In this document: positions 41,755-52,580 of the stretch, in pieces
Numbering within the stretch: position 1 is the stretch's first letter
Layout: each line of letters begins with the position of its first letter
Source of the DNA: Balneolaceae bacterium
Lineage (GTDB): Bacteria > Bacteroidota > Rhodothermia > Balneolales > Balneolaceae
NCBI GenBank assembly: GCA_017640605.1
Contig: JAEPQH010000003.1
Location: 62,001 to 126,000, forward strand
DNA: 64,000 nucleotides
Direction of reading: 5' to 3'
The notes under the pieces: model-generated
Database searches by the model: none
Told to the model about the DNA's origin: nothing
What the model saw: only the letters and a program-made list of their open reading frames with translations
Translations under genes and position numbers: made by a program

Positions 41755-43476
41755 ATGAGCAATTCTCCCCTTTCTAACGATGAGCGCCGGAGTCGGTTCG
41801 AACTACGCACCTTGCTCGAAACAAGTCGGTTACTGATTGAATCGCAGGATCCCGATTTTGTTTTAAACAACTTGTTACTCATCACAATGGGAAAATTACT
41901 GGTTCCCAAAGGAATGATTCTGATTCATAAACCGGGAGACGCTTCCTACCTGGTTTCCAAATCAAAAGGCCGAAATTGGCTGGCAGAAGGTTCTGAACTA
42001 AGCGCAGAATTTGATCAAAAGCTCCTGGATACTTCCGTAATTCACGGAGAAAAATACGCGGCTGTTTTTGATGCGATTGGCATCGAAAGAGAAAGTGCTT
42101 TGTTCAACTTAAAAACTAGTAACCATCATTTAGGCTTTCTCTGCCTCGGACCAAAAGGGAACAAAACGGCAATTACCGGTCATGAAATTGAATTTATTGA
42201 GAGCCTGAGTATCATCTCCTCGGTGGCAATTGCCAACTCCCGAATGTTTAAAGAACTTCGACATATCAACCGAAGGCTCGATCGAAAGGTACACGATTTG
42301 AACACCCTACTAGAATTGAGTAAGGATTTCAACATGATGGTTGATCGGGACGAAATAGCTCGAGTTTTTAAATTTGCCATGCTTGGGCAAATGCTCATTC
42401 GCACCTTCTTTTTTGCTCTCGATATTGACGGTAAAAGATCAATTATTTCCATCAGCGGAATAAAAGAACCACCATCCGACGAGGATTTGGATGAATTATT
42501 CGCTCTCGATGATATTGCTCGCACCGATGACATCAAAAATTGTGCATTCTTAGCTGAGAATAACATTGAGTTATTAATCGGATTGCGCTTCCAAAACGAG
42601 AAAATTGGTGTGGTTGGAGTTGGACCTCGGGCTACAATGGAAGGCTATGGCGATGCAGAAATAAACTTCCTGCAATCGCTTGGGAACTTAGCATTACTAA
42701 CCATCCAAAAAACGCTTTTACTTGAAGAACAGATCGTAAAAAAGCGTTTAGAGGAAGAATTAAACCTCGCAAAAACCATTCAGGAAGGTTTATTGCCTAG
42801 CCCAATTCCCAAAATACCGGGAATGGAAATTGCTGCAGTAAACGTATCGTCTCGGCAGGTAGGGGGCGATTATTTTGATGTACTTAAACTAAACGATAAC
42901 GGGCATCTCCTTGCCATAGCCGATGTTACCGGAAAAGGAATCCCGGCCTCGCTATTAATGGCAAATCTTCAATCAATGTTACATGCCCTTGCCCCTCTCG
43001 ATGTAACGCTTGAAGAAGCAACGGGGCGTATCAACGACATCATTTACGAAAATACACCGCCCGATAAATTCATCACCTTTTTCTGGGGCAAGATTACAGA
43101 GGATGGGAAAACTTTCAAGTACACTAATGCCGGGCACAATCCTCCCATGGTTTTTAAAAAAGGCTCCGACGAACCAATTTTATTGGAAGATGGTGGGGTA
43201 ATTTTAGGAGCTGTTCCAACATTTGTACCTTACAGCAGTGCTGAGTATTCCATCGAAAGTGGGGATTTAATTGTTTTCTTTACTGATGGAGTTACTGAAG
43301 CAATGAACCCGGATCAAACCGAAGAATATGAGGAGCATCGACTTGTGGAGTGCGTAAATGCACATAGAAACTTAGATGCTGATGGCATTATGAAAGCTAT
43401 AATCAGAGATATCAATCAATTTGCGAATAACATTCAGTACGATGATATCACAATGATCATCCTGAAAGTTAATTAA
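41755..43476 (+). CDS. rsbU: GAF-SpoIIE (PP2C-type) serine phosphatase
   Basis: 573 residues. Two GAF-like regions (about 17-165 and 180-310) precede a short coiled linker ([25 protein letters not shown]) and a SpoIIE/PP2C domain from about 345: [66 protein letters not shown] and the terminal DDITMIIL, giving the full set of metal-binding Asp. It dephosphorylates the STAS protein and is the sensory input of the module. It starts six bases after rsbW and overlaps the convergent transglycosylase gene by eight bases. Confidence 0.92.
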   Translation: MSNSPLSNDERRSRFELRTLLETSRLLIESQDPDFVLNNLLLITMGKLLVPKGMILIHKPGDASYLVSKSKGRNWLAEGSELSAEFDQKLLDTSVIHGEKYAAVFDAIGIERESALFNLKTSNHHLGFLCLGPKGNKTAITGHEIEFIESLSIISSVAIANSRMFKELRHINRRLDRKVHDLNTLLELSKDFNMMVDRDEIARVFKFAMLGQMLIRTFFFALDIDGKRSIISISGIKEPPSDEDLDELFALDDIARTDDIKNCAFLAENNIELLIGLRFQNEKIGVVGVGPRATMEGYGDAEINFLQSLGNLALLTIQKTLLLEEQIVKKRLEEELNLAKTIQEGLLPSPIPKIPGMEIAAVNVSSRQVGGDYFDVLKLNDNGHLLAIADVTGKGIPASLLMANLQSMLHALAPLDVTLEEATGRINDIIYENTPPDKFITFFWGKITEDGKTFKYTNAGHNPPMVFKKGSDEPILLEDGGVILGAVPTFVPYSSAEYSIESGDLIVFFTDGVTEAMNPDQTEEYEEHRLVECVNAHRNLDADGIMKAIIRDINQFANNIQYDDITMIILKVN

Positions 43477-44980
43477 GCGTTTTAATTCCCATTATGCCGG
43501 GAATACCATTCGTGCGAAATTCATTCATAGCCAATATTGCTTCGTAGGTATCATAGCGATTCATTATCTCATTCACATATCGAACGGTTTCAATTCCTCT
43601 GCAAAAGCCGTAGCGGGCATTTTGATAATATCTTCGTTGCATTAACTTTAATAGCGACCCGGAAATCTCATCCCATTCGTTTGGGTTTTTATTCTGATCA
43701 ATGGTTAAACGTCGCGCATCTGCTACGTGCCCCATCCCGGCATTGTAGGTTGCTAAAGCAAATTGCCATTGATTGGTGGAGTCCATGTAAGAGTAATGGT
43801 CGAGATGCTCTTTAATGATGCGTGCTCCTTCCCGTGCATTTATTTCTGGAATAAATAACGAATCCTCAGAAATATCAGAAAAACGTGGAAGAACTTGCAT
43901 CAATCCAACAGCACCAGCCCAACTTACCGAAGTTGGATCAAATTTCGATTCTTGAGCTGCAATTGCGGTCAACATCAACCAATCTAAATCAAATTCGGCT
44001 GCAATTGTTTGAAACAGGCTATCGTATGGTGAAATTATTCCTATTGGGCCTTCCTCTAATTCGGGATTAAAATACTCTGCGATCTGAGAACTGCCTTCGT
44101 AATATTTCTTTCTGAGAACATTTAAAAAAGCAGATCTTTTGGGAATTCCATTTTCATCATATCGAAAATGACTCTTCAGGAATTGATTCATTTTTGTTTT
44201 CAGATCTTCTGAATTGGGACGAATCGCCCATGCAATTTCATCTCTTTTGGCGATTTGGGGACCAGCAATCATTCCCGACATGTACTTGTTTGTTGCGTAG
44301 AAAATATTGTCGTCTGCTATAGTTGCAGCAATGGTTCCATTTGCTACTTGAAAGAGAAGAGCTTCCGTATCCATATCCTCATTCACCAGATTGATCTGCA
44401 AATTAAACCCTTGCTGGCGCAGCGCTTCCAACGATTGAAAATAAGAACTGTTTCTACGAATGGTTATGGGAATTCCTTCCAGCTCGCTAATACTTTCCGG
44501 TTCTACTCCCAATCCCTCCGAAACCACAACCATCTGATTAACTAAATTGTACGGTCTGGTAAAATCTACAATTTCTGAACGTTCTTCTGTAATGGTATAG
44601 TTGGCAGCAATCAAATCACCTTCGCCTTTGTATAATAAATCGAATGGGCTTTCGTCGGGCGCAGGAATTACAACTTCTAAGGCAAGGTCATTTTTTTTAG
44701 CAAATTCGCGGACTAATTCATATTCAAAACCAACTTGTATTCCCCGGTGTAAAAAATATGCTCCGGAGCTGTAGCTGGTAATCATACGTAATACACCGCT
44801 TCGTTTAATTTCGGCGAAATCGCGTTGTACCGGCTCACCAATAGAAGCATCAAGCAGAGCATTATTGCTTGATGTCTCGTTTTTAGGTTCACTTGTGCAT
44901 GATACTGATAATGCTATTCCGAACGCCAATAACCCAATGCTAACCTTTCTAACAGATAATATATCTTGTAAAGTTTTCAT
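43469..44980 (-). CDS. MltF-like membrane-bound lytic transglycosylase
   Basis: 503 residues. Signal peptide with lipobox-like LSVSC (near residue 28), so probably an outer-membrane lipoprotein. Residues about 55-290 are a periplasmic amino-acid-binding domain ([63 protein letters not shown]). The C-terminal part is a soluble-lytic-transglycosylase domain: [30 protein letters not shown] with catalytic Glu, [16 protein letters not shown] and [19 protein letters not shown]. This two-domain layout is that of MltF, which cleaves peptidoglycan and is gated by peptides bound to the first domain. Confidence 0.92.
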   Translation of the reverse strand: MKTLQDILSVRKVSIGLLAFGIALSVSCTSEPKNETSSNNALLDASIGEPVQRDFAEIKRSGVLRMITSYSSGAYFLHRGIQVGFEYELVREFAKKNDLALEVVIPAPDESPFDLLYKGEGDLIAANYTITEERSEIVDFTRPYNLVNQMVVVSEGLGVEPESISELEGIPITIRRNSSYFQSLEALRQQGFNLQINLVNEDMDTEALLFQVANGTIAATIADDNIFYATNKYMSGMIAGPQIAKRDEIAWAIRPNSEDLKTKMNQFLKSHFRYDENGIPKRSAFLNVLRKKYYEGSSQIAEYFNPELEEGPIGIISPYDSLFQTIAAEFDLDWLMLTAIAAQESKFDPTSVSWAGAVGLMQVLPRFSDISEDSLFIPEINAREGARIIKEHLDHYSYMDSTNQWQFALATYNAGMGHVADARRLTIDQNKNPNEWDEISGSLLKLMQRRYYQNARYGFCRGIETVRYVNEIMNRYDTYEAILAMNEFRTNGIPGIMGIKTLN

Positions 44981-45151
44981 GGCTTTCTTTTTCGACTCTC
45001 CGTTTAAATTGAAATAAAATTATCTTCCCCTTACATACGTTAAATACGACCCTAGTTTACGGGTTTTTTGGAGTTTTTAGTAATTAATTAAAAACTTCAA
45101 ATCTGAATCATAAATATCATCCACAATTAAATCAAGTATTTAATACACTAC

Positions 45152-47596
45152 ATGATAACAGTGTTACAACGCTTTTTACTTGTTTTACTTCTCGCATTAA
45201 CACTCTCACCTACGGCTTTTTCGCAGATTGGAGGTACTGTTATTAACTCGGAATCTTTACAACCCATTCCCGACGTTAACATTAGCCTACCAGAACACAA
45301 CCAAGGTACAAGCAGTTTAGAGGATGGCACTTTCTTTATCGAATGGTCAATTTATCCGGTCAGGATTACTTTTTCGGCCTTAGGGTACGAAGCTGTAGAA
45401 CATTTTTACAGCGAGCCTGACTCTAGTTTGACCATTTATTTGAAGCCGTCCATTATGAGCCTCGAAGAAATTGTTGTGATGCCCGACCGTACAATTAACC
45501 CTATTACAAAATCTTCACCCATCGCCCGAAGTACAGTTAGCATCGAACAATTATCTGATAAATCAGTTACAACTGCAGTAGAACTATTGCGGGCAGAAAC
45601 AGGTGTTTTTGTTCAACAAACAAGCGTTGGTCAAGGTTCTTTATATATTCGCGGACGTGCAGGAAGAGACGTGCTCTACTTATTTAACGGATTCAGAATG
45701 AACCCGAGCTTTGTTCGATCGGGGCAAAATCAATATTTCGGAGCAATAGATCCATTTCTGATCAGCAAGTTGGATGTTTATCGTGGACCGGTTTCAGTGT
45801 ATTACGGAAGCGATGCACTTTCGGGTGGGGTAAATATTTCACCAATCGTAAAAAAGTTTTCGGTAGAAAAAGAAATAACCGGAGAGGTTGCTTCCTTTTT
45901 GAACTTTGATGGAAATGGTGAAAAGAGTATTCACGGAAAGTTGGCTTACCAGGGGCCAACATTTACACTTTTCGCCGGAGGGAGCTTTCGCGATTATGAC
46001 TACTACAACATGAGTGATCAATCGAATGAAGCACTTTGGTTTCCGTATGATGAAACCCTCTCAAATGCCGACTATCAGTTTAAATCCTACCAAATTTCTT
46101 CGAATATCAAGCTTTCAGATCGCTCGAACCTAGCATTAATAAGTTACAATGGGCGCATACCGGATGCGCCACGCATCGATCGCACAACTCTGGGCTATAG
46201 TATTGAAAATGCCGATGATGGAATACGACCACGAAATGGTTATTACTCTAATACTTCGCCATTGGTGTTTTGGGGTAATACGGCAGAATACCGGTTAACT
46301 ACCAATAAATCAGCTTTTCAAAATGTTGGAATTAAAGCAGGTTTTTTTAGACTAAAAGATTTTCGCAAGCAACAGGATTTTGATTTCAGAAATCCACCTG
46401 CTTTTTCAATTATTCAAGAAGACCGCGACTATTCTTTTTCAATTTCTGATACCACAAATTATGATCGCAGTACCAGCAATCAGTTTCTCACCTCGGTGGA
46501 TGTACTATCTCGAATAACCCCCGATTTGTATTTAAAATGGGGTGGCGATTTATCATTCGACCGCGTAAATAGTGAGCGCACTTCAAACTTTGGTGAACAA
46601 CGTTTACCACGATACCCTGATGGATCGGAATATTTACTTGCAGGTATTTTTGCCCAAGTAGATTACGCCCCTTGGAATCGGTTTAGCATTGAGTATGGTG
46701 TTCGGTATTCACAAGCTTATGCCTCAATTCCGTTCGAAGGTGTAAACACAAATCGAAAATTTGATCCATATTCCGACTCATTTGGTCAATTCACACATGC
46801 ATTGGGTTTGAGCTTTAACTTAACAGATGATCTCGCATTAGTAAGTAATCTGTCAACCGGTTTTCGTGCACCTAATGTTTCAGATTTAGCTGAGATTGGT
46901 ACTCGAAGAGGCGATCAGTTCCAAACGCCTAACACAGAGCTACGACCAGAAACATCGAGGAATCTTGATATTGGAACCATGTATAATTCGGATAATTATT
47001 CATTTGAATTCTACACATTCTGGCTGCATTATTCCAATAAAATCAACCGCGAAGAAACCGGGAATTTTGTAAACGAATTTGGCGAAGTACTACCCATCGA
47101 TAGTGTAACTTATGTTTGGGACACCTTTCGTGAGGTACGTAACGAAAATGCCACTTCAATGGAATTATTGGGAGTTGAATTTGCAGGTGAATACACCAAT
47201 AACGACTTCATAAAAACGGGCGTTACCTTCACTTATACTTGGGGAAACCTCAGAAATCTTGATGGTTCTACAGAGCCCGTAGATCGTATACCACCGGCAA
47301 ACGGAATGCTATATTTAGATTATACTCCGGCCCCAAAAATTACTATCCGTCCGCAAGCACGATATGCCTTCTCTCACCGCAGAATTTCACCGGCAGAAAA
47401 AAATGACAACAGGGTTTCTCAAAATGGAACTGATGGCTTCATGAATCTGCAACTACTTATAAATATGCGCCCGCAAGAAGATGTGGTTATCAAATTTGTC
47501 GCCGATAATATCATGGACGAAGCCTATCGCGAGCATGCAAGTAGTTTAGATGGAATGGGAAGAAATTTTACCATTTCAATCAGCTATAAATTTTAA
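45152..47596 (+). CDS. TonB-dependent outer-membrane receptor
   Basis: 814 residues; signal peptide 1-24 (LSPTAFSQ). Residues 25-100 are a CarboxypepD_reg-like domain (IGGTVINSESLQPIPDVNISL), then the plug domain (VTTAVELLRAETGVFVQQTSVGQGSLYIRGRAGRDVLYLFNGFRM, followed by LDVYRGPVSVYYGSDALSGGVNI). The 22-strand barrel region ends GRNFTISISYKF with terminal Phe; GFRAPNVSDLAEIG and NLDIGTMYNS are the usual receptor motifs near the C-terminus. It imports an unknown ligand, probably a metal chelate, using TonB energy. No ABC importer, SusD or TonB gene is adjacent. Confidence 0.93.
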   Translation: MITVLQRFLLVLLLALTLSPTAFSQIGGTVINSESLQPIPDVNISLPEHNQGTSSLEDGTFFIEWSIYPVRITFSALGYEAVEHFYSEPDSSLTIYLKPSIMSLEEIVVMPDRTINPITKSSPIARSTVSIEQLSDKSVTTAVELLRAETGVFVQQTSVGQGSLYIRGRAGRDVLYLFNGFRMNPSFVRSGQNQYFGAIDPFLISKLDVYRGPVSVYYGSDALSGGVNISPIVKKFSVEKEITGEVASFLNFDGNGEKSIHGKLAYQGPTFTLFAGGSFRDYDYYNMSDQSNEALWFPYDETLSNADYQFKSYQISSNIKLSDRSNLALISYNGRIPDAPRIDRTTLGYSIENADDGIRPRNGYYSNTSPLVFWGNTAEYRLTTNKSAFQNVGIKAGFFRLKDFRKQQDFDFRNPPAFSIIQEDRDYSFSISDTTNYDRSTSNQFLTSVDVLSRITPDLYLKWGGDLSFDRVNSERTSNFGEQRLPRYPDGSEYLLAGIFAQVDYAPWNRFSIEYGVRYSQAYASIPFEGVNTNRKFDPYSDSFGQFTHALGLSFNLTDDLALVSNLSTGFRAPNVSDLAEIGTRRGDQFQTPNTELRPETSRNLDIGTMYNSDNYSFEFYTFWLHYSNKINREETGNFVNEFGEVLPIDSVTYVWDTFREVRNENATSMELLGVEFAGEYTNNDFIKTGVTFTYTWGNLRNLDGSTEPVDRIPPANGMLYLDYTPAPKITIRPQARYAFSHRRISPAEKNDNRVSQNGTDGFMNLQLLINMRPQEDVVIKFVADNIMDEAYREHASSLDGMGRNFTISISYKF

Positions 47597-48520
47597 TCAA
47601 TCGGCTATTTTCTGTTTATTCTTGGATTTAGTCCAGGTTAGCATAATGCCTGCCAGCACTACAACCATACCTACGAAACTCATAAACAGAGGCACTTCTC
47701 CAAAAATGAGATAGGCCAGAAAAGATGAAACGGCCGGCTCAAACAAAATCAGAGTAGAAAGTAAGGTTGGGGATATGTATTTGACTGCGAAATTTAAGGA
47801 CCCATGCCCTGCAATTTGTGGCCCCACAGCTAATGCAAATCCTATCAATACTACAAATGCCGAAATTTCGAGAGTAAAACCTTCTACAATAAACAAGGCA
47901 ATTACACAGGTTAATGCCGCATATCCATAAACCGGAAACACATACTCGAACCAATTCCTTTTTTGACGTATTCTATTTCCAATCAAAAAGTATCCTGCAA
48001 AAATTATTGCCGCTAAAATTGCTAAACTATTTCCGAGTAACGGGTTTGCATAGGTCGTTTCCCCGTCGTAATCGGAATATCCAATAATCACCGATCCTAA
48101 AAAGGCAATAATCACCCCTACCCATACAAGTGCTCTGAACTTTATTTTAAAAGCAAAGCGCTCGATCAGAATAATTAAAATCGGATGAATAGTTACTAAC
48201 ACCGATGCAGATGCTATCGAGGTGTAGTATATCGAGCTTATCCAAGCGATTAAATGTAAACCGAGCATTATACCCGAACTTGCTACAAGCAAATGTTCTT
48301 TTCTGGATACATCTTTAAATTCGCCTGCTTTTTTTTGGATGCCAAAAACCGGCACTAACAACAAAAACGCAATCACTGTGCGAATTGCCGCAATCAAATA
48401 CGGAGATGAGTCGATAGCAAGCTTTACAAGAATGGGAGAAAAACCGATGGCTGAAATACCGAAGGCAAGTAATCCATATACTTTCAGTTTTGAAAATACG
48501 GGCGGTTGCTCACTTCCCAT
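47597..48520 (-). CDS. EamA-family (DMT) transporter
   Basis: 307 residues with ten predicted membrane helices in two EamA repeats: first IGFSPILVKLAIDSSPYLIAAIRTVIAFLLLVPVF, second LGNSLAILAAIIFAGYFLIGNRIRQK to SPTLLSTLILFEPAVSSFLAYLIFGE. Members export metabolites such as amino acids; the substrate is not predictable. It shares a TAATG junction with the DUF4293 gene upstream and abuts the receptor gene stop. Confidence 0.9.
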   Translation of the reverse strand: MGSEQPPVFSKLKVYGLLAFGISAIGFSPILVKLAIDSSPYLIAAIRTVIAFLLLVPVFGIQKKAGEFKDVSRKEHLLVASSGIMLGLHLIAWISSIYYTSIASASVLVTIHPILIILIERFAFKIKFRALVWVGVIIAFLGSVIIGYSDYDGETTYANPLLGNSLAILAAIIFAGYFLIGNRIRQKRNWFEYVFPVYGYAALTCVIALFIVEGFTLEISAFVVLIGFALAVGPQIAGHGSLNFAVKYISPTLLSTLILFEPAVSSFLAYLIFGEVPLFMSFVGMVVVLAGIMLTWTKSKNKQKIAD

Positions 48521-48927
48521 TATCGGATACGATCGATAGACCGAACGAGCTTTTCGTCTTTATTGATAAAACGAAGTGCCAGTAATTGGAATGCAAATCC
48601 TGCTAAAACAGCGCCGGTACCGAGTGCTTCATCCCAGAGGTACGTACCAATTCCTCCCAACGAGAAAAAAACGCCTATACAAAATGCGAACCCAATAATT
48701 TGCACCAACATAGTGCGCTTAACCCAAGCGATTTGGTTTTTCCGGTTGCTATATAAAAAAATACAGCCAATTGAACCGATCATTGAAATCGTGAGAGCAA
48801 TAGCTAATCCGTAACCGATCCAAAGCTGTGGATCTTCCATTGCGCGGTCGTAGATTGGAGTGAAAAAAGCGGCACCCGTACTTAATGCGGATAGTGCTAA
48901 GAACACGGTTTGAATTCGTTGAATCAC
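48520..48927 (-). CDS. DUF4293 membrane protein
   Basis: 135 residues starting MIQRIQTVFLALSALSTGAAFF, the conserved N-terminus of the Bacteroidota DUF4293 family. Four membrane segments: 8-24, IGYGLAIALTISMIGSIGCIFL, TMLVQIIGFAFCIGVFFSLGG, and LGTGAVLAGFAFQLLALRFI. Function unknown. Its stop codon overlaps the start of the EamA gene (TAATG). Confidence 0.8.
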   Translation of the reverse strand: MIQRIQTVFLALSALSTGAAFFTPIYDRAMEDPQLWIGYGLAIALTISMIGSIGCIFLYSNRKNQIAWVKRTMLVQIIGFAFCIGVFFSLGGIGTYLWDEALGTGAVLAGFAFQLLALRFINKDEKLVRSIDRIR

Positions 48928-48982
48928 TTAAAACTTATTTTTTGGATAAAATTTTCGCGTTAAGATAAGAGTTTCAATCAAC

Positions 48983-49005
48983 AAAAAAGGGGCACTTGGC
49001 CCCTT
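48983..49005 (-). terminator. Intrinsic terminator after the RND permease gene
   Basis: Minus strand AAGGGGC-CAAGT-GCCCCTT followed by four further T; seven-pair stem with five G-C pairs, 24 bases after the efflux operon stop codon. Confidence 0.85.
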
Positions 49006-49029
49006 CCTTTACTTTGATTTTTTTGCGTA

Positions 49030-52000
49030 CTACTGCACGGTTTCCGGTGCAGAGTAATTGATCTCCATTTCTTCTTTCTCAGCCGGTTTATTGTACATCA
49101 ACTCTGATACTCGAATACGTGCTCGTTCAAAAATGTAGTACAGCACCGGAACCAGAATTAGGGTCAAAGCAGTTGCGAAAAGGAGCCCAACAATTACGGC
49201 AATAGCCATTGGCCCCCACCAAGCTGCTTGCTCACCGCCCATATAGATGTAATCGCCTAGATTTGAGAAGAACTCAATGGGGCTTCCAACTAATACGATA
49301 AAATCGAAATTGAAGCCAATGGCTAAAGGTACAAGACCTAGAGTTGTAGTTATGGCAGTAAGAATTACCGGACGGAAACGAACTTTACCGGCCTGAACCA
49401 ATGACTCTTTAAGTCCATATCCATCACGTTGGCGGAGAATATCAACGTAATCGATAAGTACAATGGCATTGTTTACCACTACTCCGGCAAGAGATATTAC
49501 TCCGAGGAAGGCCATTAAACCGAAGGCCATTTGGAAAAACACCAATCCATAAAATACGCCAGCAGTCGACATAACCACTGAGCTCAAAATGATTAGTGGT
49601 TTTACGACTGAGTTAAACTGAGATACCAAAATAAACGCGATTAGGAATACCGCAATTAAAAACGCTCGCCCTAAAAACTCGAAAGATTCATCCTGCTCCT
49701 GTTGTTGTCCGGTCCAACTATAGGTGTATCCCGGGGGCATTCCTTCAAGATATTCACCCAGAACTTCCTGAGTTTCTGCTAGCACAGCATTTGCCTGATA
49801 TCCGGCACGCACATCGGCACTAATGGTAATAACTCGTTCTGATTCTTTATGCTTGATACCGCCCAAACCATCACTTACTTCCCAGCTTGCCACTTCGGAT
49901 AATGGAATCTGAGTACCTTCATGAAAAATGGTTAAGTCGCCCAATGTGCTCATATCATCTCGGTATTCATCACTTAATCGCACTATGATATCGTACTCGT
50001 CTTTTCCGTCACGATACTTCGAAGCCTCCACACCATTAATGGCCTGACGAATAGTATACCCAATCGTATTCGTATTCAGTTCATATAACGCTGCTTTTTC
50101 ACGATCAACTGTCACCTTGATTTCGGGTCGCGCTTTAGGCAGATCAGATTCCAATCCATCCATTTTGATGTAGATCGAATCTTCTTCCAGAATTCTCAAT
50201 ACATCGTTCGATGCTATGGTAAGTTGATCCATATCCGGACCAGAAATTTCCAGATTGATTGGCTTTCCGGTTGGTGGACCATCAGCAGGTTTTTCAACCG
50301 CAATTTCTGCCCCAACAATTTTACCGCTTAACGTATTTCTCATCGCTTCCATATAGGCAAACACATCGCCTTGCCGCTGCTGGAAATCTTTAAAATTCAG
50401 CGCCACTGTTCCAAGATGCGTTGAATTTCCACCTCCTCCACCGGGATCACTACTAATTGCCGCACCAGAAGTCCCAAGAATTGAATTTACATCGTCCATA
50501 TTGTCGATGATTTGTGGGATCTCGGTCCGGATTTCATCGATGATTTCTTTGGTGAAATCAACATCTGAACCAACCGGAGCCTCAACCTGAACGTACACAT
50601 CACGTGGGGGGATGTTTTCGGGGAAGAATTCTACCCCAACCGGGAATTGCTTCAATAAAAATATTGAAGATGCCATAACTAAAAATGCTCCGAAAATAGT
50701 TACCGGCCAATACTTAATTGCAGCTGAAATAGTGGTTTCATATTTATCAATAACTTTAACTATCCCCTTTTTCCTCCACCAATCTCCAACTGGCTCTAAG
50801 AATATTCGATTTAAACCCCATAGTATAAATGCAAATAAGCCAAGCATACCAAATACAGTTGCCAGTTTAATAATTCCACTTATAAATCCCGAAATAAATG
50901 TACCAGGACTAACCGATTCAGCACCAATACCTGAAATTACTCCTGAAACTAGTGTAAAAATCAAGCCTAAAATTACACCTAAAACACTGTAAATTATTTT
51001 ACCAGATGTCGAAAGTTTAGCCTTACCACTTTGACCATCAACTACCATAAACAGCGCACAAATCACAGGATTGATAACAAGTCCCACGAACAATGAACTA
51101 CCTAGTGTGATGATGAGGGTTTTGGGCAAATAGCTCATAAACTCACCGGTAATACCCGGCCAAAATACCATGGGTGCAAAAGCTGCGATAGTAGTAAACG
51201 TACCTGTAATGATTGGTATAGCAACTTCGCCGGTTCCTTTTTTAGCGGCCTCGAAGTTATCGTACCCTTCTTCCAGATACCGGTAAATATTTTCTACCAC
51301 TACAATGGCGTTGTCCACCAGCATCCCTAGTGCCAAAATCAGCGAAAACAGTACTACCATATTCATGGTAATTCCCACCACGCTAAGTAGAATAAAGGAT
51401 AAAAACATCGACATAGGGATGGAAATACCCACGAAGGATGAGTTTCTAACGCCCAGAAAGAATAAAAGCACCCCAACCACGAGAAGTAGACCGGAGATGA
51501 TATTATTCTCCAAGTTACTCACCATGCTCACCACATCTTTACTTTGATCGTTGGTGATGGTGTAGGTAGTTGTAGGCGGTAACAATGGGAGCTCAGCTTC
51601 CAGAATTTCTTTTACTTCGGTAGCCGTATCCAGAATATTTTCCCCAGAGCGTTTCTTTACGCCCAGTGTAATTACTGGAGATCCATTTAGGGTGGAATAG
51701 GTGGATCGCTCTTTAAAACCAAATGTTACCTCAGCAACATCGCGCACATATATAGGATTTTGATTCTCCCCTTTTACCACAACATCTTCGATAGGCGCAG
51801 TTTCTTCGTATTGCCCAGGCACGCGTAGTAAGAACTTTTTAGTGCCAACGGTGATATCACCACCGGGAATAGTCACATTTTCGTTACTGATTGCTCCGAT
51901 GATATCCCCAAAACTGATGTTGTAATATTTCAGCTTTGGCAAATCAACATTTACCTGAACTTCACGCTCAAGTCCACCGGTAAGATCAACGCCAAGAACA

Positions 52001-52572
52001 GTTGGAATGGCTTCGATTTTTTCCTGTAAATCTTCTGCAATTTCCTTCAAAATCACTTCATCGTAATCCCCTGAAAGGTTCACGTTCATGATTGGAAATT
52101 CTGATAAATTGATTTCCTGAACAGTTGGTTCTTCGGCATCTTCAGGGAGCTCCGGTTTCGCCAAATCAACTTTTTCGCGCACTTTTTGTAGCGCATCCTC
52201 GATATCAACATTTGTGTCGAATTCGAGGTTGATGTTGGAATAACCCTCTGAGGAGGTTGAAGTCATGGTTTTAACTTCCGAAATACCACCCAGCTCATCT
52301 TCTAGCTTTCGCGTAACCAAACTTTCCATATCCTCGGGCGAAACTCCGGGATACACCGTTACCACAAAAATATTAGGTACGGTAATACTCGGAAACGACT
52401 CCTTCGGAATGGTGAGGTAAGACACGATACCCATTACTGCAACCAGCAGTACCAGTACCATCACACTAATTCTATTTTTGATGGAGAAGGAACTCAGCCA
52501 GAATTCTTTTCGAACGCCTGTGCCTTCATGTACTCCGTTTTCAGGAGCTCCGTTTTTTAATTCTTTACTCAT
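49030..52572 (-). CDS. RND efflux permease (AcrB/MdtB-like)
   Basis: 1180-residue inner-membrane drug/proton antiporter. Landmarks: FSIKNRISVMVLVLLVAVMGIVSYLTIPKESFPSITVPNIFV at the N-terminus; the paired porter domains; TM4 with LALGMLVDNAIVVVENIYRYLEEGYDNFEAAKKGTGEV, carrying the proton-relay Asp; and LAGVVVNNAIVLIDYVDILRQRDG in the second half. It is about 130 residues longer than typical AcrB because of an insert near residues 520-610 with extra hydrophobic segments (IIYSVLGVILGLIFTLVSGVISG, GFISGIIKLATVFGMLGLFAFILWGL). It is the last gene of a TetR-TolC-adaptor-permease operon; the 8-base gap to the adaptor implies co-translation. Substrate range unknown. Confidence 0.94.
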   Translation of the reverse strand: MSKELKNGAPENGVHEGTGVRKEFWLSSFSIKNRISVMVLVLLVAVMGIVSYLTIPKESFPSITVPNIFVVTVYPGVSPEDMESLVTRKLEDELGGISEVKTMTSTSSEGYSNINLEFDTNVDIEDALQKVREKVDLAKPELPEDAEEPTVQEINLSEFPIMNVNLSGDYDEVILKEIAEDLQEKIEAIPTVLGVDLTGGLEREVQVNVDLPKLKYYNISFGDIIGAISNENVTIPGGDITVGTKKFLLRVPGQYEETAPIEDVVVKGENQNPIYVRDVAEVTFGFKERSTYSTLNGSPVITLGVKKRSGENILDTATEVKEILEAELPLLPPTTTYTITNDQSKDVVSMVSNLENNIISGLLLVVGVLLFFLGVRNSSFVGISIPMSMFLSFILLSVVGITMNMVVLFSLILALGMLVDNAIVVVENIYRYLEEGYDNFEAAKKGTGEVAIPIITGTFTTIAAFAPMVFWPGITGEFMSYLPKTLIITLGSSLFVGLVINPVICALFMVVDGQSGKAKLSTSGKIIYSVLGVILGLIFTLVSGVISGIGAESVSPGTFISGFISGIIKLATVFGMLGLFAFILWGLNRIFLEPVGDWWRKKGIVKVIDKYETTISAAIKYWPVTIFGAFLVMASSIFLLKQFPVGVEFFPENIPPRDVYVQVEAPVGSDVDFTKEIIDEIRTEIPQIIDNMDDVNSILGTSGAAISSDPGGGGGNSTHLGTVALNFKDFQQRQGDVFAYMEAMRNTLSGKIVGAEIAVEKPADGPPTGKPINLEISGPDMDQLTIASNDVLRILEEDSIYIKMDGLESDLPKARPEIKVTVDREKAALYELNTNTIGYTIRQAINGVEASKYRDGKDEYDIIVRLSDEYRDDMSTLGDLTIFHEGTQIPLSEVASWEVSDGLGGIKHKESERVITISADVRAGYQANAVLAETQEVLGEYLEGMPPGYTYSWTGQQQEQDESFEFLGRAFLIAVFLIAFILVSQFNSVVKPLIILSSVVMSTAGVFYGLVFFQMAFGLMAFLGVISLAGVVVNNAIVLIDYVDILRQRDGYGLKESLVQAGKVRFRPVILTAITTTLGLVPLAIGFNFDFIVLVGSPIEFFSNLGDYIYMGGEQAAWWGPMAIAVIVGLLFATALTLILVPVLYYIFERARIRVSELMYNKPAEKEEMEINYSAPETVQ

Positions 52573-52580
52573 ACAAACCT

